A stretch of DNA of 64,000 nucleotides. Origin: Ruminococcus flavefaciens (GTDB lineage Bacteria > Bacillota > Clostridia > Oscillospirales > Ruminococcaceae). Shown in pieces: positions 16,646-24,821 of this stretch. The DNA is taken from the NCBI RefSeq assembly GCF_900119075.1, contig NZ_FPIP01000010.1, forward strand, positions 1 to 64,000, in the 5' to 3' direction. The position numbers and the translations under genes were made by a program. The notes below the pieces were generated by a model, which did no database searches, was not told where the DNA came from, and worked only from the letters and a program-made list of their open reading frames with translations. How positions within the stretch are numbered: the stretch's first letter is position 1; every line of letters begins with the position of its first letter.

Positions 16646-18808
16646 GTGAGAAAACGCATAGCTTTCATAACCGTAAATGTTGAAAAGCTCTACCAGACCA
16701 GCCTTATCGAAGCCTTGTCGCGGCAGTCCGCTGCCCTCGGCTACGACCTTGTTGTGCTTACCCATTTCGTAAACTTCGACAACGAGACCGACCACCTGAA
16801 AGGCGACGAAAATATCTACACTCTCATAAAACAGCTCAGCTTTGACGGAGCCGTTATCGACTTAGGCTCGTTCTACAGCCGCTCCCTGTCAAAAAAACTG
16901 GAGGATATGCTCTGCGAAAAGGGCATACCTGTCATAGCTCTCGACTATGTAAGCGACCGCTTTGAGAGCTGCCTGCAAAACAACAGAGAGAACTTCCGAC
17001 AGCTCACCGAGCACTTCATAAAGGTTCACGGCTTTAAAAAGATATACTGTCTCAGCGGTCCCGAAAAGATAATACACTCAGACCAGCGTATCGAGGGCTA
17101 CCGCGACGCCCTCACAGAAAACGGCATACCATTCCGTCAGGACTACATCTTCTACGGCGACTTCTGGGTGAACTATGCAAAGGACTTCGCGGCACGAATC
17201 GCAAAGGGAGAGGTAGAACGTCCCGAAGCCATAGTCTGCGGCAACGACTTCATGGCTTTGCAGCTCTGCCTGTCCCTTGCCGAAAACGGCATAAACGTCC
17301 CCGACGATATCGCCGTAGGCGGCTATGACGGCAACCCCGATGTCAGCAGCTATCAGCCCTCCCTCACCACATTCGGCAATGCGTTCATGGAAAACGGTAT
17401 CGGAGCCATATGCCGCCTGCATGAGCTCATAAGCGGTGAAGCTCCCACACAGCGCATAGAAGTCCGCCCTGCCGTTAAGACGGGAGCAAGCTGCGGCTGT
17501 AAGGCAAATACCTCGGGAAACGCCGCTATCAGCGAGAAGATGTTCGCAAGGGACATGAGCATGGGGATATTCATGCACAGCAACTACTCCTCCATGATGA
17601 ACAACGTCAAGAACATGGAAGAATGTGCCATTGTCCTTGCGCAGAACGCCTACCTCATGGACTCTCGCAGCGACTTTTTCCTCTGTCTCTGCGATGACGA
17701 GGAAAGCACAAACAGCGGCTACACAAAGAAAATGCTTTGCCGCATAGCATATTCCAGCGGAAAAAGCGATATCACTCCGCGGAAATTCTCCCTCGACAAG
17801 CTGATACCACAGCAGGAGCTCTCTGACGAGCCTGCCGCATACATATGCACTCCCCTGCACTACCTCGACAGGAATTTCGGCTACTGCGTCCGCCGATATA
17901 CGGGAGCAGTTATCTTCGAGCAGTACTACGGCGAATTCTGTCAGGTGGCTGCCAATTCCATTGAGCGCATACGTATGCTTGATTACGAGAAGTCTCTCAA
18001 CGAGAAAATACAGCGGCTCTCAGAGCGTGATATCCTCACAGGACTTTTCAGCCGCAAGGGACTTATCTCCCGAACCGATACTCTCAGCCCCGAACAGCGA
18101 TACTACGGCGTTATCTACTGTATCGAGGGAGCAGAACAGCTCCGCGGACAGTACGGCAGCGAGTACGTAAGGCAGATAATAGTATCCTTTGCACAGGCAG
18201 TCAACCTTTCCTGCGCAAGGGGCGAGCTCGCCGCAAGAACAGGCAGCGCGGAGTTCATTATAATAGGCGAATGTGACGATTCCGACTTTCCCGAGCAGCT
18301 TTTCGTAAACTCGCTGAAGTCCAACCTCAAGATGATAGAAGCACAGCAGAACGTGAGTATTTCAGCAAAGCTCCGACGCTTGTCCGCAGTCACCCAAAGC
18401 GGCACAGCTCCAACGGATATGATAACCCAGCTTGAGGAAAGGCTCGAAGCCACGCGAAGCTCCGCAGGTGACAGCAGCAGCGCCTATCTTGCGAAAATAA
18501 GGGAGCTCCGCTACAACGTCTATGAGGAGCCTCAGCTTGAATGGACAGCAGAGACAGCCTCCGCAAAAATAGGCATAAGCACCTCCTACTTTCAGCATTT
18601 GTACCGACAGTTCCTGAATATGAGCTTCAACGCCGATGTTATCTCAGCAAGACTTGCCCTTGCGGAAAGACTGCTTGCAAGTACTTCGCTCAGCGTAGGC
18701 GAGATAGCGGAGAAATGCGGCTATCCCGACGCGTCGCATTTTATGAAGCTTTTCCGAAAGAAAAAGGGCGTAACAGCCTCGGAGTACCGAAAAGCCATTA
18801 GCCATTAG
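16646..18808 (+). CDS. LacI-type sensor, degenerate GGDEF and AraC HTH transcription regulator
   Basis: A cytosolic three-part regulator of about 720 residues. The N-terminal 280 residues resemble the periplasmic-binding fold of LacI/XylR-type sensors (RIAFITV, ...VCGNDFMALQLC..., DIAVGGYDG). The middle, beginning ERDILTGLFSRKGL, resembles a GGDEF domain, but the active loop reads RTGSAEF instead of GGDEF, so catalysis is unlikely. The last 85 residues form an AraC-type double helix-turn-helix (TSLSVGEIAEKCGYPDASHFMKLF). AAAGAGGTGA is best spaced for a GTG start at 16646; an ATG at 16640 is the alternative. It is divergent from the GH5 cellulase, so control of that gene by a sugar ligand is a reasonable guess. 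Confidence 0.82.
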   Translation: MRKRIAFITVNVEKLYQTSLIEALSRQSAALGYDLVVLTHFVNFDNETDHLKGDENIYTLIKQLSFDGAVIDLGSFYSRSLSKKLEDMLCEKGIPVIALDYVSDRFESCLQNNRENFRQLTEHFIKVHGFKKIYCLSGPEKIIHSDQRIEGYRDALTENGIPFRQDYIFYGDFWVNYAKDFAARIAKGEVERPEAIVCGNDFMALQLCLSLAENGINVPDDIAVGGYDGNPDVSSYQPSLTTFGNAFMENGIGAICRLHELISGEAPTQRIEVRPAVKTGASCGCKANTSGNAAISEKMFARDMSMGIFMHSNYSSMMNNVKNMEECAIVLAQNAYLMDSRSDFFLCLCDDEESTNSGYTKKMLCRIAYSSGKSDITPRKFSLDKLIPQQELSDEPAAYICTPLHYLDRNFGYCVRRYTGAVIFEQYYGEFCQVAANSIERIRMLDYEKSLNEKIQRLSERDILTGLFSRKGLISRTDTLSPEQRYYGVIYCIEGAEQLRGQYGSEYVRQIIVSFAQAVNLSCARGELAARTGSAEFIIIGECDDSDFPEQLFVNSLKSNLKMIEAQQNVSISAKLRRLSAVTQSGTAPTDMITQLEERLEATRSSAGDSSSAYLAKIRELRYNVYEEPQLEWTAETASAKIGISTSYFQHLYRQFLNMSFNADVISARLALAERLLASTSLSVGEIAEKCGYPDASHFMKLFRKKKGVTASEYRKAISH

Positions 18809-18839
18809 AAAAGCTGACAATTAAATAGCCAAAACCAAT

Positions 18840-18895
18840 AAAATATGTAGGGGCTGGCGTCCTCGACAGCCCATCAAGTTGTTGCGTAAAAAACA
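18840..18895. repeat. Short palindromic repeat fragment
   Basis: GTAGGGGCTGGCGTCCTCGACAGCCC followed by CATCAAGTTGTTGCGT, resembling the border segments of the B repeats and the short GTAGGGG palindromes. Confidence 0.5.
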
Positions 18896-18903
18896 CATTG
18901 TCA

Positions 18904-19209
18904 AAAACAGGCATAAAGCTAACCATAGTACTTATACAGAAGTTTATAGTTATTTATGGGGGAAACCTTTCTGAGGAAAGGTTCTTCCCCATACCCCTTT
19001 CCAAAGACTTTTATCTGGTTTTTTCACAGATAGGGCGCTTCATAAATAAAAAAATTCCTGCAAAATGCAGGAGCGCCCTATCTGTGAAAAAACAAAACGA
19101 AAGTTTTAGGGAGAGAGTTTGAGAGAAGCCCCTTTTTCAAAAGGGGTTCTCTCAATAGTAAACATAAAATTTCTATAAGAGTATCACGGTTAAGCTTTAT
19201 GCCTGTTTT
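18904..19209. mobile_element. Terminator-loop palindromic element, copy 2 (full length, inverted)
   Basis: A 273-bp core (18920-19192) with TAACCATAGTACTTATACAG / CTATAAGAGTATCACGGTTA ends, in the opposite orientation to copy 1. The outer arms are a perfect 17-bp stem, AAAACAGGCATAAAGCT (18904-18920) with AGCTTTATGCCTGTTTT (19193-19209), flanked by T/A tracts. This is the terminator shared by the convergent regulator and RTX hydrolase genes. The same arm core (ACAGGCATAA/TTATGCCTGT) occurs without an element at 60576-60612. Confidence 0.8.
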
Positions 19210-19211
19210 CA

Positions 19212-21377
19212 TCATATCTCACGGAATACATAAGCTCCGTTTTTCTTTGCCACAATATAGTTGACGCCGCTGAAAACAAAGGTATACCGCGCAGGCTTGA
19301 AGTTCCTGAAAGTCACTCTGTCACCTGTGTTCATATTCCTTATGGTAACGCTCTTGTCGTCGGAGGTCGTAAACAGCATTTCCGAGGACAGCATATCATC
19401 AAATCTGAACGTCTCTTCGCCGTCGGAATCGTTTACGATATCGCTGCCGAAGCCTCTTTTAAAAATATAGGTATCGTTTCCTATACCGCCGCACAGCAGG
19501 TCATCGCCCTCTTCACCCATAAGAGTATCATTGCCCACACTTCCGTAAAGAGCGTCGTTGCCTGCTCCGCCCTTGAGAGTATCATCACCGAAGCCGCCAT
19601 GGAGATAATCATTATCCTGATTTCCCGATAAGAAATCTCCGCCAGCTCCGCCAAAGAGCTTGTCGCTGCCTTCCTCGCCGAAGAGATGATCTGCGCCCTC
19701 TTCTCCGTAGATATCATCGTTACCGCCCTTTCCATGGAGATAGTCGTCGCCGGTGCCGCCGTATATAGCCTCGTCAGCGTTGGTAAACGCAAGATTGTCG
19801 TTTCTGTTGGTACCATATCTCAGAACCTTTCCCTCGTTGTTACAGTACTCGAAATACTTGCTCCAGTTACTGAAGCCTGCAAGACTTCCCAGACCTATGC
19901 TGCGCAGAAAGCTTGCACGCACGTTCATTGAAGTGTTGATATACGACTTTACAGCAGAGACCGCATTGCTGACAGCTTTTGCACCGCCTCTCAGGCAGGA
20001 GTTTACCATATCCATAGCCGAGAGCTGATTTTGCAAAACGAAGCCCAGCTCCGCAGTGAGCTGCTTTGAGGACACCTCCCCCACTGCATAACCAACCTGC
20101 GCCGCACGCTCGGAGATACTCTCTATGGCAAGTGAAGCGCCGAGATAATACAGCTTCATGAGGTCGGGATCGGACATGACATAATTGAGCCTGTCCCCGA
20201 TAGGTGCAGAAGCAAGAGAGCTGTCCGCATTGGCGTCGTGCGGGAAGATAAGCAGGTCAAAGAGCATATCCTCGCCTTGTCTTGTACCAACATATGAAGT
20301 CAGGGGCACGATTATCTCGTACAGATTTGTGAGGAATCCCACGCTCTCCTCAAGAGTGGCTTTTTCGCCGTTGAGACCGTTTGGAGAATTGCTTCCGCCG
20401 ATGAACTGCTCCGAGAGAGTCATAAGCGTCCTGCACATATCCTCTCTCTTGTCATGGGGAAGATTCATGGCGTTTCTGCTAAGCTCCTTCGAGCACTTTG
20501 CCAGCTCTCTCTGCTGACTCACCTGATCGTTGAAGGCGTTTCTGCTGAAATCGAAAAGATAATCACAGTAATGCTTGTTAACGTCCTTATAGTATTCGGG
20601 CACTATAGTATGAGCGCCGAAAATATCCGTAGCCGCCGTTTTAGTTCTGATATAGACTGTATTGGACTTGGGTATGACCTTTTTTCCAAGGACATTCACA
20701 TAGTCATTGTCTCCGCAGACGGAATACATCTTATTGCAAAGCCCCTTAACGCGGCTGTTGTTTGCGTTGTAGTAGTCGATACTATTCAGAAACTCAGGTG
20801 AAAAGCCCTGTCCGTCAAAGGATATACAGTACCTTACCTTGTCACCGTAGCCCGATCTCAGCGTAACGAACTGGGACAGATTTCCGCCCTTTGAGTGACC
20901 TGTTACCACAAGCTTTACATCGCCGCCAAGGTCAAGAGTATCCATAACGTCGTTGAAGTATCTGAGAGCCACATTCTGATACTCCGACGAGGTATTGGAA
21001 AGACCGTCGCCGTTGTCGTACCAGCGTCCCGTGCCTGTACCGCGGTACACCACGTATACCTTTGAGCCGTCGGAACTTCTGAATACCGCACCGCAGGCTC
21101 CCTTGTACCTTGCTCTGTCATGCTCGGAAAAGCTTACCAGCTCCAGTTCCCCCACATCTGAATTCCTGTTATGAGCAAAACTTCTCCTTACCATTTCCAG
21201 AGCCGCTTTCTGAGAATCCTCAAGACCGTCCATGCTTATCTGCTCGGCAATGCTTTTCAGAGTGATCGGCTGTTTGCTCCTGATACATTTGTCAACGTAC
21301 ATGAATGTATTGAGTATTATCGAAGCTCTTGCTTCATTTGTTATCCCTTTTTCTGCAAAAAAATCAGACATAGACAT
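19212..21377 (-). CDS. Alpha/beta hydrolase (lipase-like) with RTX calcium-binding repeats
   Basis: A 721-residue protein. The first 300 residues look like a class 3 lipase/DUF2974-type alpha/beta hydrolase, with VYRGTGT (oxyanion region) and nucleophile motif TGHSKGG (S162). A long helical middle follows. Residues about 545-650 are about eleven RTX nonapeptides of the GGxGxDxL form (GGAGNDALYG, GEEGDDLLCG), which bind Ca2+ in a beta roll. There is no N-terminal signal peptide. RTX proteins are usually exported by type I secretion in Gram-negatives, so this domain is unusual in a Firmicute. The upstream lipoprotein gene ends in TAA directly followed by this ATG. Substrate unknown; a lipid or ester is likely. 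Confidence 0.82.
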   Translation of the reverse strand: MSMSDFFAEKGITNEARASIILNTFMYVDKCIRSKQPITLKSIAEQISMDGLEDSQKAALEMVRRSFAHNRNSDVGELELVSFSEHDRARYKGACGAVFRSSDGSKVYVVYRGTGTGRWYDNGDGLSNTSSEYQNVALRYFNDVMDTLDLGGDVKLVVTGHSKGGNLSQFVTLRSGYGDKVRYCISFDGQGFSPEFLNSIDYYNANNSRVKGLCNKMYSVCGDNDYVNVLGKKVIPKSNTVYIRTKTAATDIFGAHTIVPEYYKDVNKHYCDYLFDFSRNAFNDQVSQQRELAKCSKELSRNAMNLPHDKREDMCRTLMTLSEQFIGGSNSPNGLNGEKATLEESVGFLTNLYEIIVPLTSYVGTRQGEDMLFDLLIFPHDANADSSLASAPIGDRLNYVMSDPDLMKLYYLGASLAIESISERAAQVGYAVGEVSSKQLTAELGFVLQNQLSAMDMVNSCLRGGAKAVSNAVSAVKSYINTSMNVRASFLRSIGLGSLAGFSNWSKYFEYCNNEGKVLRYGTNRNDNLAFTNADEAIYGGTGDDYLHGKGGNDDIYGEEGADHLFGEEGSDKLFGGAGGDFLSGNQDNDYLHGGFGDDTLKGGAGNDALYGSVGNDTLMGEEGDDLLCGGIGNDTYIFKRGFGSDIVNDSDGEETFRFDDMLSSEMLFTTSDDKSVTIRNMNTGDRVTFRNFKPARYTFVFSGVNYIVAKKNGAYVFREI

Positions 21378-22094
21378 TTACCCCCATTTTTTGTCCGTAA
21401 TATTGAACTCGTCGTCCATTCCCACAGTACAGTCAGCGATGATATGCGACTTATCCGCATCTGCGGCTGACACAGCGGAATCATAGTATTTATCGTCATC
21501 AAGATATGCAATGTAAAAATAACAGCGTATTTTTTCGTCTTTGAGCTTTTCCAAAAGCTCGTCAAGCTTCTTTTCCTTCTTGGACAAATCCTGTCCGCCG
21601 GGAAGAAGCACTGAATAATAGCACTTTGAAGCCTTCAGCATCTCCTGCACCGTGGAATCCTTTCCCATATCCGCAGGCAGGACCATTTTATCATCGGGAG
21701 CATAGAACGTCCTGCACTTCCCGTAGACCTGCTCCGCCATGGATTGCAGATAAGCCTCAGCGTCCTTTCTGAGATAATACGCCATGTAGTTGTCCCTGTT
21801 CTCGGTCTTGCCGTCGAAAACTCCGCGAACCGCGTATACCGTATCATCGGGGAGCTTCTCCGAGCGGACGTGTATTGCGCAGTGATCCTGCATAGCCGTG
21901 CCGCCTCCTGCGTTATCCACAAATGTGAAGCTCTCGCCGTACTTTTCATTCAGACTTTCGATAAGAAGCGTCTGACCGTCCTTTACAGCCACCTCTGCAC
22001 TATTCTTATTACAGCCAGTGCCGCCGAAGATGACAGCCGCCGCAAGAGCCGCTCCAAAGGCTATATGCTTAATGTGTTTTCTGATATATATCAC
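21378..22094 (-). CDS. Lipoprotein of unknown function, start codon uncertain
   Basis: A predicted lipoprotein of about 238 residues with a hydrophobic leader and lipobox IFGGTGC. The mature part has no recognised domain, but contains FTFVDNAGGG near its N-terminus and regularly spaced charged helices. A strong GGAGGTGA lies at about 22092-22099 (minus strand), yet no ATG, GTG or TTG is spaced correctly after it. The first conventional candidate is the GTG inside the Shine-Dalgarno itself (22094); an ATA or ATC start 5-8 nt later is possible. A longer reading from 22163 adds residues without signal character. The gene abuts the RTX hydrolase (TAAATG), so the two are coupled and perhaps partners at the cell surface. 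Confidence 0.72.
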   Translation of the reverse strand: MIYIRKHIKHIAFGAALAAAVIFGGTGCNKNSAEVAVKDGQTLLIESLNEKYGESFTFVDNAGGGTAMQDHCAIHVRSEKLPDDTVYAVRGVFDGKTENRDNYMAYYLRKDAEAYLQSMAEQVYGKCRTFYAPDDKMVLPADMGKDSTVQEMLKASKCYYSVLLPGGQDLSKKEKKLDELLEKLKDEKIRCYFYIAYLDDDKYYDSAVSAADADKSHIIADCTVGMDDEFNITDKKWG

Positions 22095-22163
22095 CTCCGA
22101 TACAATATGCGCTCCTGCGATCACAGACAGCGGCTCGGAGCAGTATCCTGCCCCGAGCCGCAT

Positions 22164-22440
22164 AAATTCTCAGCCTATCAGTGATAAATAGTGAAATAAC
22201 GCGATATAGCTGTAATAAAATGCATGGAGCGACATTGACGTATTAGCTAAAAGTATGACTAACGATTATGTTAATATTTTACACATTTTTAGTGCTAATG
22301 TCAATATATCCTATATCTATTTTGTAATTTTACGCAAAATTTTTGGCGGATTGTATAAGCTTCGCGCTCCGAGTATGTGTAAAATGCCGGTTTGACAAAT
22401 AACATATCCTGCCATACGTATAACATTTTCTCGCAGACTG
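22164..22440. other. AT-rich intergenic region, no gene seen
   Basis: About 280 bp between the lipoprotein and the Fic locus. It is AT-rich with no open frame of note, no clear hairpin terminator and no repeat family member. It probably holds the promoter of the minus-strand lipoprotein operon, which I could not place with confidence. Confidence 0.5.
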
Positions 22441-22469
22441 TTGACAAACGGCATAAAAAAGGGTATAAT
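22441..22469 (+). promoter_or_regulatory. Promoter of the Fic toxin-antitoxin pair
   Basis: TTGACA (22441-22446), 17 bp, TATAAT (22464-22469): a perfect consensus, 24 bp before the antitoxin ATG. No clear palindromic operator was seen. Confidence 0.88.
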
Positions 22470-22493
22470 ATCGTCGTAAAGGAGCTGATAACG

Positions 22494-22664
22494 ATGCAGA
22501 ACGTCACCACCGAAAAAGCGCTGAAAAACCAGCTTGCCTCCGTCCGTATGGAGGGCTACCGCTTTTCGGAAAAGGAGATCGAAAACGTCAGAAGATGTCT
22601 TAACGGCGAGCTGTCATTCAAGCAGTTCACAGATAAGATAATCAAAGACGCCAAAAGAAAATAA
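22494..22664 (+). CDS. VbhA-like antitoxin of a Fic toxin
   Basis: A 56-residue helical protein immediately upstream of the Fic gene. Its segment SVRMEG (S16-G21) fits the inhibitory alpha-helix motif (S/T)xxxE(G/N) of class I Fic antitoxins. In these the Glu pairs with the second Arg of the Fic motif and blocks productive ATP binding. AAAGGAG is well spaced before the ATG at 22494. The stop and the toxin start share one base (TAATG), the usual coupling for such pairs. The short length and C-terminal lysines match VbhA-type antitoxins. Confidence 0.85.
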   Translation: MQNVTTEKALKNQLASVRMEGYRFSEKEIENVRRCLNGELSFKQFTDKIIKDAKRK

Positions 22665-23263
22665 TGGCTGTCTATAAAATAGAGGGCTGTCAGTGGAACT
22701 GCTACCCTGATACAACAGTGCTCATAAACAAGCTTGATATAAGAGACCAAAAGGAGCTCGACGCTCTCGAAAAGCAGATAACCCTGCTCCGCGGCATACA
22801 GGCTGAACAGGAGACTGAATTCGTCAATGTTGACTTTGAGTTCTACAAGTCTCTCCACAGGACTCTCTTCAGAGACCTATACGACTGGGCAGGCTGTCTC
22901 CGCACTATAAATATCTCCAAAAAGGGTACTGTTTTCTGCGACCATAGCGAGCTTGAAAGGCTCGGCACACTGAAATTCAAGCGCCTTGCCGCTCAGAACT
23001 TTCTCTGCGGACTGTCAGACAGCGAATTTCTCGATGAAACAGCTGAACTGTACCACGAGCTCAATATGCTCCACCCATTCCGCGAGGGTAACGGACGCAC
23101 CCTTCGTCTGTTCATAACCCTGCTTACGCGCAATGCGGGACGGGATATCGACTTTGCAAAATGCGGCACGGATATGCTCATTATCGCAGCCATAAAAGCT
23201 GCGCAGGGCGATCTGTCCATGCTCAGAGACGTATTCGGAGAAATGATCTCCCCTTCAATGTAA
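22664..23263 (+). CDS. Fic domain protein (AMP-transferase toxin)
   Basis: A 199-residue single-domain Fic protein. The catalytic motif HPFREGNGRTLR (137-148) is complete: base His, anion-binding Gly/Asn, and both Arg. An upstream beta-hairpin flap region and DLYDWAG are also typical. Fic proteins of this class transfer AMP from ATP to hydroxyl residues of targets such as gyrase/topoisomerase IV, stopping growth until inhibited by the small antitoxin. There is no secretion signal, so it should act inside the cell. A hairpin plus T-tract follows the stop. Confidence 0.93.
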   Translation: MAVYKIEGCQWNCYPDTTVLINKLDIRDQKELDALEKQITLLRGIQAEQETEFVNVDFEFYKSLHRTLFRDLYDWAGCLRTINISKKGTVFCDHSELERLGTLKFKRLAAQNFLCGLSDSEFLDETAELYHELNMLHPFREGNGRTLRLFITLLTRNAGRDIDFAKCGTDMLIIAAIKAAQGDLSMLRDVFGEMISPSM

Positions 23264-23289
23264 AAGACCGCTTTCAAGGCGGTTTTTTT
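23264..23289 (+). terminator. Terminator after the Fic gene
   Basis: GACCGCtttcaaGGCGGT followed by seven T, beginning right after the stop codon. Confidence 0.8.
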
Positions 23290-23405
23290 ATGGTTTTTAT
23301 GGAAACTAAATACCTATACTATTTGTAATATTTAGTGCTTTTTCTTCAATTCTTTATACAAATGTAACATTTTTGTGAACCCTAAACTTTGTTTTGCCAT
23401 ACAAG

Positions 23406-23434
23406 TTGACAAATACAATGAAATAATGTAAAAT
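23406..23434 (+). promoter_or_regulatory. Promoter of the diguanylate cyclase operon
   Basis: TTGACA (23406-23411), 17 bp, TAAAAT (23429-23434). A leader hairpin GGAGAAGC...GCTTCTCC (23463-23491) follows in the 5' UTR. It lacks a T-tract, so it is not an obvious terminator. Confidence 0.75.
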
Positions 23435-23520
23435 AGTAGTATAAATATAAGTATAACTATGCGGAGAAGCTCCCCTCAATTCGGGCTTCTCCCTCGGATA
23501 AAACGGACAGAGGTATCAAA

Positions 23521-24807
23521 ATGTCAAGATCACTAAATAAATCTTTCGGATTATTTGTGGCAGTCATACTCGTCCTTTTTGTTCTCATCAGCTTCGGCGT
23601 TTCATACGGCTGTGTACACTTCATAGGCTCGCACTACAGTGAACGCACCGCTTCCGCCGCTCTTGACTTCGCTTCGCTGACTATCAACGCAGATAATGCA
23701 AGACAAAGCTTTAAAACAAGGATCAAATCTGATGATTATGAATCGGTACAGAACAAGCTCGCCGCATATCAACGCAGCAACAGTGACATAATAAACAGGA
23801 TATCCCTTGTCAGCTTCAGCAACACCGCAGGCGTATATATCTACGATTCAGGCGGCGAGCCCCTCGGCTCTCGCCTTGATTATACAAGCTATACCTCGTC
23901 TGTAAAGGCTGAACTGATAAACGGCAGAAACTCCATGAGCCACATCAGCAATGGCAGGCTCACAGTTTACCGTCCGCTTAGAACAGTCGACGACAATCTC
24001 TGCGGTATTGTGATAGTCGAGCTTCAGGAGCCCTTTGAGACGCAGTACTTCAAGTTTATCGCGGCTGTATTCGGCGGACTGCTTCTGCTCAGTCTTATAT
24101 TTGTGCTCATTTTTGTGCTGCACCTGAAAAAGAAGATATCTTCCCCTCTCAGGAAGATATCCAATTATATCGATTCTATCAAGAAAAACGAAAAGGAACA
24201 GAAAACCGCCGATGCGTCGGTCATCTTTGACGACTCACGCAATGACGAGATAGGACAGCTCAGCGCTTCGCTGAAAACTCTTCTCGGCAGTATCGACACG
24301 GGCGAAAGAGACCTGAATCAGGCTATATATGACGCTAACCACGACGGTATGACTCAGCACTGGAACAAGCGCTTCTATCACAGCATGGAGGATTCATTCC
24401 GCAAGTGCGACGCTCTCTGCATCATTTACTTCGACGTCAATAACCTCAAGCTCATGAACGATACCCTCGGTCATGAGAGCGGCGATTTCGTAATAAAAAG
24501 AGCCGCAAACTACATAAGGGAATTTCTTGAAGACGGAGACTACTGTTTCAGAATGGGCGGTGATGAGTTCCTCATTGTCATGACCAAAAGTTCTATCAGA
24601 AGATTAGATAAAGTAATGGATAAGCTCGACAAAGATTCGCCGTATATACTCAGCAGAAAAAGCGATTCCGTAAAATGCTCGCTGTCATACGGCTGTTCAT
24701 ATGCAAAGGGCGTCTTTTCCTATGATTCTCTCCTTGCAGAGGCTGAGGAAAATATGTACATGAAGAAAGCGGAGCTGAAAAGACTCCTCAATATGCCCGA
24801 CAGATAA
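23521..24807 (+). CDS. Membrane diguanylate cyclase with extracellular sensor
   Basis: A 428-residue protein: TM helix (about 9-31), an extracellular sensor of about 145 residues (Cache-like by size and position), a second TM helix (about 177-200), a HAMP-like linker (about 203-260) and a GGDEF domain (about 270-425). The active loop is intact (MGGDEF at 345-350), and DVNNLKLMND is the metal- and substrate-binding segment. No RxxD inhibitory site precedes the loop. It should make c-di-GMP from GTP in response to an outside signal. The two downstream genes, a sensor-like membrane protein and a solute-binding lipoprotein, lie in the same operon and suggest that the signal is a bound sugar or oligosaccharide (inference). 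Confidence 0.9.
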   Translation: MSRSLNKSFGLFVAVILVLFVLISFGVSYGCVHFIGSHYSERTASAALDFASLTINADNARQSFKTRIKSDDYESVQNKLAAYQRSNSDIINRISLVSFSNTAGVYIYDSGGEPLGSRLDYTSYTSSVKAELINGRNSMSHISNGRLTVYRPLRTVDDNLCGIVIVELQEPFETQYFKFIAAVFGGLLLLSLIFVLIFVLHLKKKISSPLRKISNYIDSIKKNEKEQKTADASVIFDDSRNDEIGQLSASLKTLLGSIDTGERDLNQAIYDANHDGMTQHWNKRFYHSMEDSFRKCDALCIIYFDVNNLKLMNDTLGHESGDFVIKRAANYIREFLEDGDYCFRMGGDEFLIVMTKSSIRRLDKVMDKLDKDSPYILSRKSDSVKCSLSYGCSYAKGVFSYDSLLAEAEENMYMKKAELKRLLNMPDR

Positions 24808-24821
24808 GCGAGGTGGTAGTT

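Noticed and set aside
18898..19122. Possible small gene within element copy 2
   Set aside because: The frame runs through hairpins, is not kept in the other copies and has no ribosome site.
19450..19760. Regularly spaced repeats suggestive of a CRISPR array
   Set aside because: The 27-bp periodicity is the RTX nonapeptide code within an intact coding frame.
23463..23491. Hairpin in the diguanylate cyclase leader as a c-di-GMP riboswitch
   Set aside because: It is a simple stem without the conserved GEMM sequence elements or a T-tract.
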